From: Iris pallida
Taxonomy: Eukaryota > Streptophyta > Magnoliopsida > Asparagales > Iridaceae
Direction: 5' to 3'
Assembly: GCA_029216955.1 (NCBI GenBank)
Contig: JANAVB010023996.1
Coordinates: forward strand, 12,874,269-12,938,268
DNA length: 64,000 bases
Shown here: positions 10,506 through 20,418 of the stretch, piece after piece
How the letters are laid out: every line of letters begins with the position of its first letter
Numbering within the stretch: the stretch's first letter is position 1
Notes under the pieces: generated by a model
Databases searched by the model: none
Told to the model about the DNA's origin: nothing
The model's input: the letters and a program-made list of their open reading frames with translations, nothing else
Made by a program: the position numbers and the translations under genes

Positions 10506-11200
10506 CTATGTAATCCGGAAGAAATTCTGAACAAATCTCCTGTAGTAGCCTGCCAATCCCAGAAAGCTCCTGATCTCCGCAACTGAACTCAGTGCTATCC
10601 ACGCCTTAATTGCTCTAATTTTCTTTGGGTCTACTGAGATCCCATCTCCGGTCACAACATGACCTAGAAAATCAACTTGGTCCAAAAAGAACTCACACTT
10701 TGAAAGCTTGCCGTAAAGCTGCTCATTCCTGAGAGTCTCTAGAACCACTCTCAAATGCTCCTCGTGCTCCTTTTGAGTCTTCGAATATACCAAGATGTCG
10801 TCGATGAACACCACTACGAACTGGTCCAAGTGCTAATGGAACACCTTGTTCATCAAGTTCATGAATACCGCCGGGGCGTTAGTTAACCCAAACGACATCA
10901 CCATGAACTCAAACTGGCCATACCGCGTCCTGAATGCTGTCTTTGGAATGTTCTTCTTCTTTACCTTCACTTGATGGTAACCTGACCTCAGATCAATCTT
11001 GGAGAATACCTTCGCTCCGCTCAACTGATCGAACAAATCATCGATCATCGGCAGTGGGTACTTGTTCTTAATCGTGAGGCTGTTGAGAGCCCTGTAGTCG
11101 ATACACATCCGTACCGACCCATCCTTCTTCGGCACAAAGAGTACAGGTACATCCTATGGTGAGGAACTCGATCGGATGAAGCTTTTTTCTTGTAACTCAT
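10506..11200 (-). pseudogene. Chromo-A reverse transcriptase
   Basis: Motifs in order are [44 protein letters not shown] and the catalytic box [11 protein letters not shown], then FLGHVV and [12 protein letters not shown]. These are the palm and thumb of a Ty3/gypsy reverse transcriptase. One TAG lies between the FGLTNAP and FIDD blocks (10834-10836, NKVFH*HLD) and is shared with copy 2. Upstream coding is cut at 11273 by the Tat-A insertion and resumes at 29114. Confidence 0.92.
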
Positions 11201-11268
11201 CCACCTGCTTCTTCAACTTCCCTAGCTCGTTGTTGTTCACTTTATAGACGTGCTAAGATATCGGCTTT

Positions 11269-11273
11269 GTGCC
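11269..11273. repeat. Target-site duplication of Tat-A (left)
   Basis: GTGCC immediately precedes the LTR start TGTTTGCC. The partner at 29114-29118 is GTACC, one transition away. It lies within the Chromo-A coding region between reverse transcriptase and protease. Confidence 0.8.
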
Positions 11274-12681
11274 TGTTTGCCATGAAATATAAAAGAACAG
11301 AACAATTATCGGAGGACCGGACTTTTACTTCACGTTACAAACTCGCTTGTACAAAGAAAGCCTAGGGACGAAAACCTAGGTACAGCAGTCTAAGTACAAT
11401 TGTTTATTTTAGATTCTTAGGGGTGACGATAGAGGCTCGGGAAGGCGACGGCAGTCCTGCCTTACTCCTTGGACGATCGGTATGCAGCCTTGGCTCCTGT
11501 GAAGAGATGGTTGGCGTTGATGAATAAATGCTCTTCTTGCTCTCCCTCTATTACTCTTCTGGCTTCTCTCTCTCTCTCTGTGTATTTTCTCTCTGATTAT
11601 TGGAGGAGTCTCTCTGTATATCTCACAAGGGAATGGCACCTTGCTTATTTATAGGAGTGGGGGCATCATTAGGGTTTGGATGATTACCCATTCTCAAAGT
11701 GGCGAAGGCCTGATATTTAATCAATCTGGACTATTAGTCTTAAGCGTGAAGGATCTGGGCCATAAATGGGGATAGTATTGAATCCTGTGAATGATTAATG
11801 CTGATTGCTTTAAATCTTCATGATTGGTTGTGTCAAGCTTGGATCTCTCACCACGTGTCCCATTGGCTTGATCACGAGTGATATGCCCTAATCTCATTAA
11901 TTATGAGGATAACGTTAAATATGGTTATTGGGATCTGGTAAATCTCTGATTAATTTAAAACCATGCGTCCCATAATCACCCTGCTACCAGCTGTCAAGTC
12001 ATGGAGGTAATTGAATCTCTGCCACGTGTCATAATGGTGGACCCTGCCAGAGCCGCATGATATCAATGAACCGCATGAGACAGCGTCTCAGTGAGCCGCA
12101 TAGGTATAGTACTTGCGAGCCGTATGGGATGGCTTCTTGGTGAGCCGCATAGGTATAGTACTTGCGAGCCGCATGGGATGGCTTCTTGGTGAGCCGCAGA
12201 AAGATGATTCCTGCCAGCCGTATGAAGATGTTCTTCAATTGAGCCGCATGGGAATAGCCACGTGGCAATCTTGGATCGTGTCAGAGATTTTCTCCTGTTC
12301 CCGAAGAGCCTGTCATTACGACAGGACCATCATGGCACTTTATGCCAAAGCCGTCAGCTGTCAAATCAAAGCATTAAATAAGGCCATTACTTGATGGCCA
12401 GCTGTGTGAAGGGATCCCACGGGGACACGTGGTGTTGATCGAGCCGCATCTCTCTATTGGTCGTTTGTGAGCCGCATATACTTCCGAGCCGCATGAGGCT
12501 GGGAGACTCTTTGAACTGCATGGGACTGTCCCTATGTAAGCCGTATGGATTCTCCTGCTCCGAGTCGCATGAGACTGAGAGTCTCTCCGAACCGCATGGG
12601 ACTGCCCCTGTATAAGCCGCATAGAGTTCTCCTGTTCCGAGCCGCATAGAGCATCATTCTGATATTTTCCATGCTTTTACA
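11274..12681 (-). repeat. Tat-A 3' LTR
   Basis: It runs TGTTTGCCATGAAATATAAA...GCTTTTACA on the plus strand, which is its minus-strand end and start. It contains a minus-strand TATA box, several CCACGTGTC motifs and about 18 GCCGCAT-type motifs (12049-12650). It pairs with the 5' LTR at 27713-29113, and copy 2 has it at 59423-60828. Confidence 0.93.
11646..11653 (-). promoter_or_regulatory. TATA box of the Tat-A LTR promoter
   Basis: The minus strand reads CTCCTATAAATAAGC. Transcription would start some 30 bp further, near 11615, leaving an R-U5 of about 340 bp. The same motif is in the 5' LTR near 28079-28086, where it would drive the element. Confidence 0.6.
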
Positions 12682-12697
12682 GGACCCCCTTCAAAGT
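12682..12697 (-). other. Tat-A polypurine tract
   Basis: The minus strand reads ACTTTGAAGGGGGTCC directly before the 3' LTR start TGTAAAAG. Copy 2: 60829-60844. Confidence 0.88.
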
Positions 12698-13000
12698 TTT
12701 TAATTTGTAAAATTGAAATACTTTAAATAAGAAGCATGGCCTTTGCTAACCGCATAGATGGTTCAACCGCATGGATATATCTGGCCGCATGAACTGTTAG
12801 GCCGCATAGACTTTTTGCCACGTGTCCCAACCACGTGTGCAAATCTTCTGCATTAAACGCCCTTGATTCATTTTTTGAATTAACGCCGCCTTTTGGGAGA
12901 GGATCCCAAGGGTCAGTTTTGCTTTGATCGAAGCATTTTACCCTTATTCTTTTAGGCGGCGTGCGGATCGAGGCATTTGTTGAATTACGAGCCTCCTTCG
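12698..13000 (+). promoter_or_regulatory. Upstream region of the Tat-A antisense gene
   Basis: It contains four CCGCAT motifs (about 12750-12805) and two CACGTG cores in CCACGTGTCCCAACCACGTG (about 12820-12838), then AT-rich DNA up to the TATA box. The CCACGTGTC motif also occurs in the Tat-A LTR, so both promoters may answer to the same bZIP or bHLH-type factors. That is an inference. Confidence 0.45.
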
Positions 13001-13010
13001 CCTATAAATA
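13001..13010 (+). promoter_or_regulatory. TATA box of the Tat-A antisense gene
   Basis: CCTATAAATAGG is a textbook plant TATA box. It lies 98 bp upstream of the ATG at 13108, giving a predicted leader of about 75 nt. It is kept in copy 2 at 61148-61157. Confidence 0.7.
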
Positions 13011-13107
13011 GGAGTAATTTATTCTTTGAGGGTTTCTTTGCCTTCTCTCTTTGCTCGAACTCCTTATTGCCGACTTTCTTTTCGTCTTCTCCCATCAACG
13101 ATCGGCA

Positions 13108-13276
13108 ATGGCTCCCAAGAAGACTACCGCTGCTATGGGCAAGAAGGCCGCATCGTCGTCTACGGCCGTGAAGGACAAGAAGGCCGCGTCTTCATCGACT
13201 GCGACGACGAACGTGGCGGCTCCTCCGCCGACTGACGTGCCTTTTTTTCACTCCGACGTTCACCCGTCTATTGCTG
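13108..13276 (+). CDS. Tat-A antisense gene, exon 1
   Basis: The ATG at 13108 opens a Lys/Ala/Ser-rich N-terminus (MAPKKTTAAMGKKAASSS..., with KDKKAASSSTA repeated), which is basic and resembles a nuclear or chromatin-binding tail. It then reads DVPFFHSDVHPSIA. The exon ends at CTG|GTAGG with one base of the next codon. Joining to 13807 continues in frame as ...PSIA-VNLPVNPTGE. I chose this start because it follows the TATA box at the right distance. In copy 2 it is 61255-61423 with the same splice phase. Confidence 0.65.
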
Positions 13277-13806
13277 GTAGGACCATCAACATGAACTGTC
13301 ATGGCTACGCCGCATATCTTATGCGCGAGCCTGTATTTCCAAGTGTGCTGCGTGTCCGACTCGTATTCGAGCCGCATGGGATATGACCCAGGCCTGAGCC
13401 GCATGAAAGTTGTTGTTTGCAGCCGCATAACTACTTCATCATCAGGGCCGCATAAGCTCATCTGGACTGGACCGCATGAGCTTTTTCAAACTGAGCCGCA
13501 TAAGCCTATTTCGAATTGAACCGCATAAGATCATTCGAACTAGACCGCATAAGCTCATCCGCACTGAACCGCATAAGCCTATTTCGAGCCGAACCACATA
13601 AGCTTATTCGAATTGGACCGTATAAGCTCATCCAAACTGAACCGCATATGCTCATTTCGAACTGAACCGCATAAGCTCATTCGAACTGAACCGCATGAGC
13701 TCTTTCAAACTGAGCCGCATGAGGCTATGCTGAGCTAAGCCGCATAAGCATCAAGTAGTGTGTGTTTTGGCTATCTTTTTGACTTATTTCTTTTGTATTT
13801 CTTCAG
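13277..13806 (+). other. Predicted 530-bp intron of the antisense gene, packed with 24-bp repeats
   Basis: The donor is GCTG|GTAGGACC and the acceptor TTTTGTATTTCTTCAG|TG. The phase is conserved in both copies (copy 2: 61424-61953). From about 13370 to 13750 the intron is a tandem array with a 24-25 bp period, built on GAACCGCATAAGCTCATTC. About 17 CCGCAT cores can be counted, two or three of them mutated. Confidence 0.7.
13370..13750. repeat. 24-25 bp tandem array with CCGCAT core
   Basis: CCGCAT(A/G) cores fall near 13371, 13398, 13422, 13446, 13470, 13495, 13520, 13545, 13567, 13641, 13666, 13690, 13714 and 13738, with mutated units (CCACAT, CCGTAT) near 13591 and 13617. The spacing matches the spacing of the same core in the Tat-A LTR. 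Copy 2: about 61517-61897. Confidence 0.9.
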
Positions 13807-15272
13807 TGAATCTGCCAGTAAATCCTACGGGGGAACTTCTGGTTGGCTCGAATCAGTTCGCCTTGGGCGTGCATCTTGATGACTTAGTTAAGCATGTGCT
13901 GAATCAATTTCCTGCTAATGAGTCTTCGGAGAGGTTGTACGCCATCGAGAATCAGACCCTCCATTATCTCCGTGCCATGATGAATACTGGGAAGTTGGAT
14001 GGATTATACCTGAAGCGTTCATTCCTCTTTGGAGACGCTTTAATCATAAAAAATCCTCGAGTATTAGAGATTTCTGAGAACTGGGATTTTTCTTTGGATG
14101 GGATGGCGATCCATATTCCTCTCATGGAACGTCATTATCCTCTATCGTGGTTCAATATGGTGTTGTTGGACAGGAAGATGGTGTGTAACTTAACTCCTAC
14201 CCAATCTGGGATGTTGATGGGCAACATCCATTATAACCCGAACATGCGGTCAGCGTACGCGAGTAAGGATTCCGTCCTCCGGTACATGATGGGTCTGGCC
14301 CCAGGCTCTTTCATGAATGTATACGGTCCCAACTTCATACTCACTCAAGCTGATACATTCCTGAATCGGCTCGCTCGTAAGAAATCTTATCCCGTTGGCA
14401 GACTGGCATTGCTGAACTGGATAAACCCCACTTCTACGTGGGCCCAGTTGACCACTTGGGTTCTGCAGACCTACGAAACATTCCTGCGGGAGGTGGGACT
14501 TTATCATGCCATTCGGGGCACTTGCCACGGGCTTCCTATCAATAAACCATTGTTCGTGGCGCTCTTGGAGATGTATAACCGGTGAACGGGGACGTTCTTT
14601 GTACCCGGAGGGGAGTTGGGGCTTGCTCTCCATGAGATGTATACTGTCTCCAAACTTCCATGGGGGAACGAGCCTTTCGAGGTGTATACCCCGTCGAATG
14701 AGGAGTTCGTGGACTTGAACCGACGACTCCCAGGTTTTATCGCGGTGTATCAAGAGTTGCTGTGCCATCATAGTGCTTGTCACCAAATGGCTATAAAAAA
14801 GGTAGATAGCTCAGAAGGGACCGCTCCCCACACCACATCCTGGGTCAATTATCTTTTTAAAGTTGACCCTTCTGGCGAAGTTACTCCTCGAACCCCTCGA
14901 ACCCATGAAGAGATAAAGGACCTGATGTTGAGCGTCAAGAAGTCGCGGTCCAAGAGCGACATATTCGGGAGTCAAATTGACTCTCTTAGCTATTTTTACT
15001 ACGGCACCACACAGATGTCAGAGAAGGCGCTCCTGGCTGGATTTTTAATGATATGGCTACGGAACTGCGTAGTCTCGGGAGGGGCAGGTTCTATTGAGAG
15101 GATCAGTCGCCACTTTATTCTCCCTGCCGTTAAGCTAGTATTTGGAGTTAGACTGGCACTTCTTCCGGCTATGGTATGTAGCATACACCATGGTCTTCGA
15201 ACATTCTCGTCCAAAGTCATTGCCCGCGAGAAGACGCTGGATTTTGAGCGCATAGAGCTACCTTCTACTATT
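13807..15272 (+). pseudogene. Tat-A antisense gene, exon 2 (extra ORF, unknown function)
   Basis: It begins at the splice acceptor and reads VNLPVNPTGELLVGSNQF..., continuing for about 490 codons with a single in-frame TGA at 14583-14585 (CGA-to-TGA type). Text resumes as TGTFFVPGGELG and ends ...REKTLDFERIEL. A one-base loss near 15268 then shifts the frame relative to copy 2. Extra reading frames of this kind are known from Tat-lineage elements. No enzymatic motif is visible. Long stretches rich in Trp, Leu and Tyr suggest a folded domain. The TGA is shared with copy 2. Confidence 0.7.
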
Positions 15273-15850
15273 TGATGGGGTGGTTGTTGATGCACTAAAA
15301 ATCTTTGATGGGACCTGGGATAGCGGAAGATGCTACAGATGAAGACGCTTTCCTTTTCAAATGCCATTGCCAGTCTTGGGAATACAATACTATGCCAGCT
15401 TGTCGAAGGGCGCTGGCGAGGGTGGATGGGTGTGACTTTTTCGTGTCTGTTCCTCACTTTTTCGATAGGAGTGGAGAATGTATACCTTGATGGTACCGGA
15501 CCTTCTCATTTTCTGTCTCCGAATATGCTCACCTGGTTGCGCATCATCCGCCCCACGCATCTGGTTTATCGTAACCGCGATAATGTGTACTTGGAGCCCT
15601 ACCTGCCTAGTAGGTTTTCCTGCCAATTTGGCTATAGCCAGTTCTTCCTTGACTGTCCCAACCCTTGTTTGGGCTTTGAAGGTAGCATTTTGATGGTGTC
15701 AGGCGTGGAATTATTATGACGCTTATCATACTCGGGCCAGCTTCTCGATCCCCAATGCTAAGGCAACGAGGGAAATTTTGTATGTGGCAGCTTTGTATCA
15801 TGTTATGGCGAACAAGCCTCCTGTTAATTTGATCCGAGTACCAGTTTCAT
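15273..15850 (+). pseudogene. Antisense gene, C-terminal domain resembling the plant mobile domain
   Basis: The block contains SPNMLTWLRIIRPTHLVYR..., YLPSRFS(C/R)QFGYSQFF and WNYYDAYHTRASFS. The phrase Y-x-P-x-R-x3-QFG-x2-Q resembles the C-terminal signature of the plant mobile domain (PMD, PF10536), a family linked to transposons and to the MAIN/MAIL1 proteins. The similarity is judged by eye. Copy 1 is broken here by the frameshift at 15268, a TAA at 15295-15297 and small losses near 15465 and 15695. Copy 2 (63410-64000) reads through. Confidence 0.4.
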
Positions 15851-17826
15851 CGTGGGTACCGGTTTAGCGGAGAAGCCCAAGGGGGCTAAGGCTAGAAAGC
15901 AACTAGCGCTCCAGACTCCCCTCCCTGAATCAGAATCTTCTGAATCGGCTAAGGATGATGATCATGATAGCGAAGACTCCCTTTCTGGTGGGGGTAAGAA
16001 GTAGCGGATCAACCGCTTACCACATCAGACGTGCTGGAGGAGGACCCATTACTTGCTACACAAGAGGAAGTAGTGAGGGAAGGACAGCCTCCTGCTGTGC
16101 CTGATCCCTCACGCAAACAAGCCAGACGTGAATCTTCTGACGGCAGAGCGACCTTTTCTGTGAAAAGAGCCGCCGTTAGGTCTCATGGATTGCTTATCAC
16201 CGAGAGGGGTAAAATGCTGACGCTGCGCCGGAGGTACGACTATGTTGGAGCTATCTCCTTGTTGTGGCTTTTTTTCTTGGAGATATGACCTAACCTTTTT
16301 TCTTTGTAGGCGTTTGACGAACCAGGCTCTCCTGAACCGTCTGCTGCCCTGGAGTTGATCCGGCCCTTGCTACTTTGATTAGCGACATGTGTGCCATGGT
16401 CCTTTCTGCGGGGGCTCTCTCAACGGCGGCTGGGAGCTCCCAGGTTGCTGAGGCCTCAGTCTGGGATGACGAAGGTTCCCTCGGGCTTGTCACCAAGGTT
16501 ACTGAATTTCTGCAAGGCGACACCGATCTCGTCGCATCCCCTCCCGAGGGTGCAGGGGCGGAGGAATCTATTATATCTGACTCGAAGACTGTTGGTGAAT
16601 AGGCTACGGTGGCTGTAGGCGAACTTTAGCCTCCACACTCCTCCACTGGTAAGATAAGCCAAATATTGACTAGTGAGGGGGCTTATTTTCTCTATCAATA
16701 TCCTCCGGGTCAAATCGATTCATGTTGCCTTGGCCCTACAGGTCCTGACCCTTTACTTCCCACCGCGGATGTTCTTGGGGAAGGCTCGGCCTGCCGCGAT
16801 CTGGAAGAAAGGAGCGTTTTCCCTCCTTCGTCGTCTCATGTCGAGGGGCCTCCCGCCAGCCCCGGGCAGATGGGAATGGAGCTGGCGATGGTCTCCACCT
16901 CATCCTCTGCTGATTATACGGCTCTGGAGATTGACCTCTCGATCCTGCCGAGCATTCAAGTTCTGCGGGCCGCTGAAGAGGAGTTGGCCGCTGTTCATGC
17001 GTCCTTCCGTGCGGAGTTTGTTTCTCTTTGGCAGGAGCGGCAGATTCTGTTGTGTCGTCTTCAGCGTTGCCGGCTACACTCCCGTTGACACCGGCTTCCT
17101 CGGAGGCTCTGGACGAGGTGACGCAGGATGTGGTCGACAGCTTCTATCGCCATTTAAAGAGGGGCATAGATGCTGCTGTAGAATGGAGGACACCTTTTAC
17201 TCTGTCTCTGCGGTGCGCTCGGGGTCAGGTTGCAACTTTGAAGTCTCTTCCTAGCGGGGTGGGGTTGGCTGCACTCCTGGAGCCTAAGTTGGCAGAGGCT
17301 GATCAGCTTGTGACCCAATTGCTGGCGATACGGCAGGCGGGGTTGCCTGCTGCGATTGAACGGGAGCGGGGCTTCCTCATTGCTGCTCAGGATAGGATCA
17401 AGCTCGCTCGAGATACTGCCGGGCCAGTTGTGCAGGGAGACCTTGACAAGTTCTCCTTCGTATGACAGGCTGGGTCGTCGAAGTCAGGCTTATCGGGCTC
17501 GGAAAGAGTCTGCTTCTCTTGGAATCGCTGACACGAAGGAGCGGATTCTCGCACTCCAGAGGGAGTTGACCTTCTTAGAGTCAGAGCTGGAGGCTGCTCG
17601 TGCGGAACAGGAGTCGATTGCTCAGGAGGCCGAGAGGGTTTCCCGATCTTCTGTCAACCTGGAGCGGGCCTTTAAGAGATTCGAGGATAACTGGAAAGCC
17701 CATGCTCAACTGGAGGACGAGGCGGTGCTGACTCGAGAGACGGAGCGTCGAGCTACCCAGAGGTTTGAGCGGTCGGTTGCCTTGCTGACGGACCGTCTCA
17801 GGGCGTTATGTGCCCCGGAGCAGTGA
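15851..17826 (+). pseudogene. Antisense gene, acidic linker and coiled-coil tail
   Basis: After a Ser/Glu/Asp-rich linker (ESESSESAKDDDHD) comes a possible second intron (about 16234-16309, GGAG|GTACG ... TTTGTAG|GCG), then several frames up to a clear stop at 17824-17826. The last ~120 residues (ALQRELTFLESELEAARAEQ ... FKRFEDNWKAHAQLEDEAV ... FERSVALLTDRLRALC) have heptad character and should form a coiled coil. A T-rich 3' region with AATGAA-like signals follows near 17925. Frame continuity across the region is broken. Confidence 0.5.
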
Positions 17827-18370
17827 TCAGCTTTCTGTTTTTCTTTTGCTGTTGTTTTCTTTTTTCGTCTTTTTGTTTTGATTTGTAAAGGATGTGATCC
17901 TAAATGATGTAGCACTTTGAATTTTTAATGAATGAGCTTGTTTCAACTCATCTTCTCTTTCTTGTACTTACGGTGTTTGTGGAACTGTACTTGCTGGAGG
18001 ATTATTTGTGGACCTGTTACCCTAGGCGTACCTTGGTTTTAGGTACGGATAACAAGTTTGGTCAGGATATCTGGAACAGCCATGGCAAAGTGGTCATGGG
18101 TGCTCTCGGTATTTGGAAAAAAGAATGCCGTAGAGCAGCTGGGCTCCCGGGGCATAGTGAGATGGTGGATTTATGCTAAGAAGCTTAGCAAGGGATATTT
18201 GTGGACCTATTATCCTTGGCGTACCCTGGTTCAGGATACGGATAATGGGATGAAAGGAAACCAACATATTTGCTCAAGGTTATGAGGACATGGCAATCAT
18301 AAGGATTTTACCGTGGAATCTTCCTGCTCAGAGGTAATACATGGAAGAGAAGACTTCACGGCAGATATTC

Positions 18371-18450
18371 GTGGTCAACAGCGGACATTTGTGGTCAACA
18401 GAGGACATTTGTGGTCAACAGAGGACGTTTGTGGTCAACAGAGGACATTT
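18371..18450. repeat. 20-bp tandem repeat, 4 copies
   Basis: GTGGTCAACAGAGGACATTT starts at 18371, 18391, 18411 and 18431 with two single-base variants. Confidence 0.95.
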
Positions 18451-18865
18451 GTGGACCTATTATCCTTGTCGTACTCCGGTTGTGGGTACAGATAATAGGT
18501 TGAAAGGGAACCGACATACTTACTCAGAGGTAATGGGGACATGGCAAGCATGAAGGTTTCTTCGAAGGAGCCTTCCCACTCAGAGGTAATGAGGACATGG
18601 CAGGAGTGGGCTCAATGAAGAGGGGGTACATAGAACGACTCAGAGGTAGGAACGTGAAAGTTCTATGCGAGGGGGCGGTTTGTTTTGGTGGAAGTGAAAA
18701 CGACTCAGAGTTAATGAGGACATGGCCGTTTCGAAAATTTGTGGATCGATTACCCTTTTGTGCACTGGGAGCGCGGGTAGTGGATCATGAGGGAGGATCT
18801 CTTCCAGGAAGAAAGTTCAGAGGTATAATCATACGTGACTTACTATCTGAAAGAGTGACCGGAAT

Positions 18866-19080
18866 GTGAGTTCAGAGGCACCAGCGGGTACATAACTCGG
18901 TAATTTAGAATATTGAAAAAGTGTGAGTTCAGCGGCACCAGCGGGTACATGACTTGATAATCTGAAGGGAATATGGAGGTGAGTTCAGCGGCACCAGCCG
19001 GTACATGACTCAATAATCTGAAATGTTTGGATGTGAGTTCAGCGGTACCAGCGGGTACATGACTCGATGATCTAGAGAGA
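18866..19080. repeat. ~56-bp tandem repeat, 4 copies
   Basis: GTGAGTTCAG(A/C)GGCACCAGC followed by GGGTACATGACTC starts near 18866, 18923, 18979 and 19033, just beyond the pol stop codon. Confidence 0.93.
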
Positions 19081-19087
19081 ATGTCAT

Positions 19088-20228
19088 TTAGACATAATAT
19101 TTCTTTAGGAACTTGCCGTTGACGGGCAACATGAGCAAGTCTTCGTTTTGTTTTGCGAGGCGGTAAGCACCGTTGGAGAATACTGCCTCAATGATAAATG
19201 GGCCTTCCCACTTTGGCTGGAATTTACCGGCGGTCTTGTGAGTCATGACCATCGGCCTCCGGACTGCCAGAACGAGATGCCCACCTGGAATGTTCTGATT
19301 TTGACCTTCTTGTTGAAGGCTCCAGAGATGTGTGCTTGGTATAGCTCAATTCGTTGCTGAGCCAAGAGGCGCTTTTCATCTAGTGCCTCCAATTTCTGTA
19401 GCCGGCGATGGTGGTTTTCGTCTGTCGTCAATTGATGTGTGAGGGCGACGCGTAGTGAGGGGATCTGAGTCTCCAATGAGAGGACTGCCTCACTCCCGTA
19501 CACCAGGAAGAATGGTGTATTCCCGGTGGCTGTTCGAACTATGGTACGATAAGCCCATAAGCATTCGCCGAGCTTCTCGTTCCAGTCGTATTTTTGGAGG
19601 AGACAAACTTCTTGAGGAGTTTGATAATTGTTTTGTTGAATGCCTCTGCCAACCTGTTCGCAGTCGGGTTGTACGGTGTCGAAGCGACATTCTGAATACG
19701 GTGCTTATCGCAAAACCGATAGAATGTGGCTTGCAAACTGCGGACCATTATCATGGATGATCCTTCGGGGCAGTCCAAAGCGGTAGATGACGTGATGCTT
19801 AAGGAAGCTGATCACGTTTGAAATCTTAACTTCTGCGAGTGGGACAGCTTCCGTCCATTTGTAGAAGTAATCAGTGATCGCAAGTATGAAGCGATGTCCT
19901 CGGGAGGAAGGGGGTGATTGGACCAATGATATCCATTCCCCATGCTTCGAATGGCCAGGACGCCACTGTCGGATGTAGAAACTCGGATGGTTGGTGAATG
20001 AAGTCCGCGTGGACTTGGCAGGCTTTGCATTTTCTAGCATAATCTATCGTATCTGCCACCATTGTGGGCCAATAGTAGCCCATTCGGCGAAGACGGTCTT
20101 GCAGTTTTGGGCCGGGCTGGTGGGCCCCAGATACCGTCATGAGCTTCTTGTACGGCTTCTTTGGCTTCTGTATTTGACAGACACCGAAGCAGTAATCCGT
20201 CGTAGGAGCGGCGATACAGCATTTTCAT
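19088..20228 (-). pseudogene. Tat-A integrase
   Basis: Segments visible on the minus strand include a zinc-binding part (LQDRLRRMGYYWPTMV ... CKACQVHADF) and a core with Asp in WGMDIIGP, Asp in IIHDNGPQFAS and Glu in NRLAEAFNKTI. The C-terminus has YGSEAVLSLE, KWEGPFII and NGKFLKKYYV with a stop at 19088-19090. All three catalytic acids are present, but the segments lie in different frames, so the gene is broken. This is the end of pol. Confidence 0.88.
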
Positions 20229-20418
20229 CTCTGTATTGTAGAAGAATCTGAGAGAACGCCGTCTGATGGAAGTGGCTTCCTTTGGGTTCTCAGGCAGGAT
20301 GTCGTAGACGACGAAGTCGATGAATGGTTGTCTCCAATCTGGGGCATCATCGATCGTTGTGCAGAATAACTCATCACGAATTGCACATTGTTCTTGGGAC
20401 AGACCAGTTCGTGGCCTA

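Larger units (their letters stand above)
1..15847 (+). repeat. Copy 1 of a ~15.8 kb visible direct duplication (partner 48166-64000)
   Basis: This interval recurs in the same orientation at 48166-64000. The offset drifts from 48165 to 48147 because of small indels and a shorter TA microsatellite in copy 2. Both copies contain the Tat-B LTR end, Chromo-A and the start of the inserted Tat-A. By eye, the first ~1.75 kb shows about 22 substitutions, about 20 of them transitions, plus one 2-bp indel. The match starts at base 1 and ends at the window edge, so the full size is unknown. It may be a real tandem duplication or a haplotype duplication in the assembly. Confidence 0.95.
17827..19087. other. 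Convergent spacer between the antisense gene and pol
   Basis: No gene is seen. The spacer is built from repeats: three related ~50-bp blocks starting GTGGACCT(G/A)TTA near 18008, 18201 and 18451, a 20-bp array (18371-18450), and a ~56-bp array (18866-19080). Phrases such as AATGAGGACATGGC also recur. Both flanking genes end into it. Confidence 0.75.

Noticed and set aside
13370..13750. Regular ~24-bp repeats looking like a CRISPR array
   Set aside because: Units are adjacent and degenerate without unique spacers, lie in a plant retrotransposon intron, and no cas genes exist here.
14250..14786. 178-codon minus-strand frame opposite exon 2 of the antisense gene
   Set aside because: It is a shadow of the plus-strand coding sequence and has no recognisable motif.
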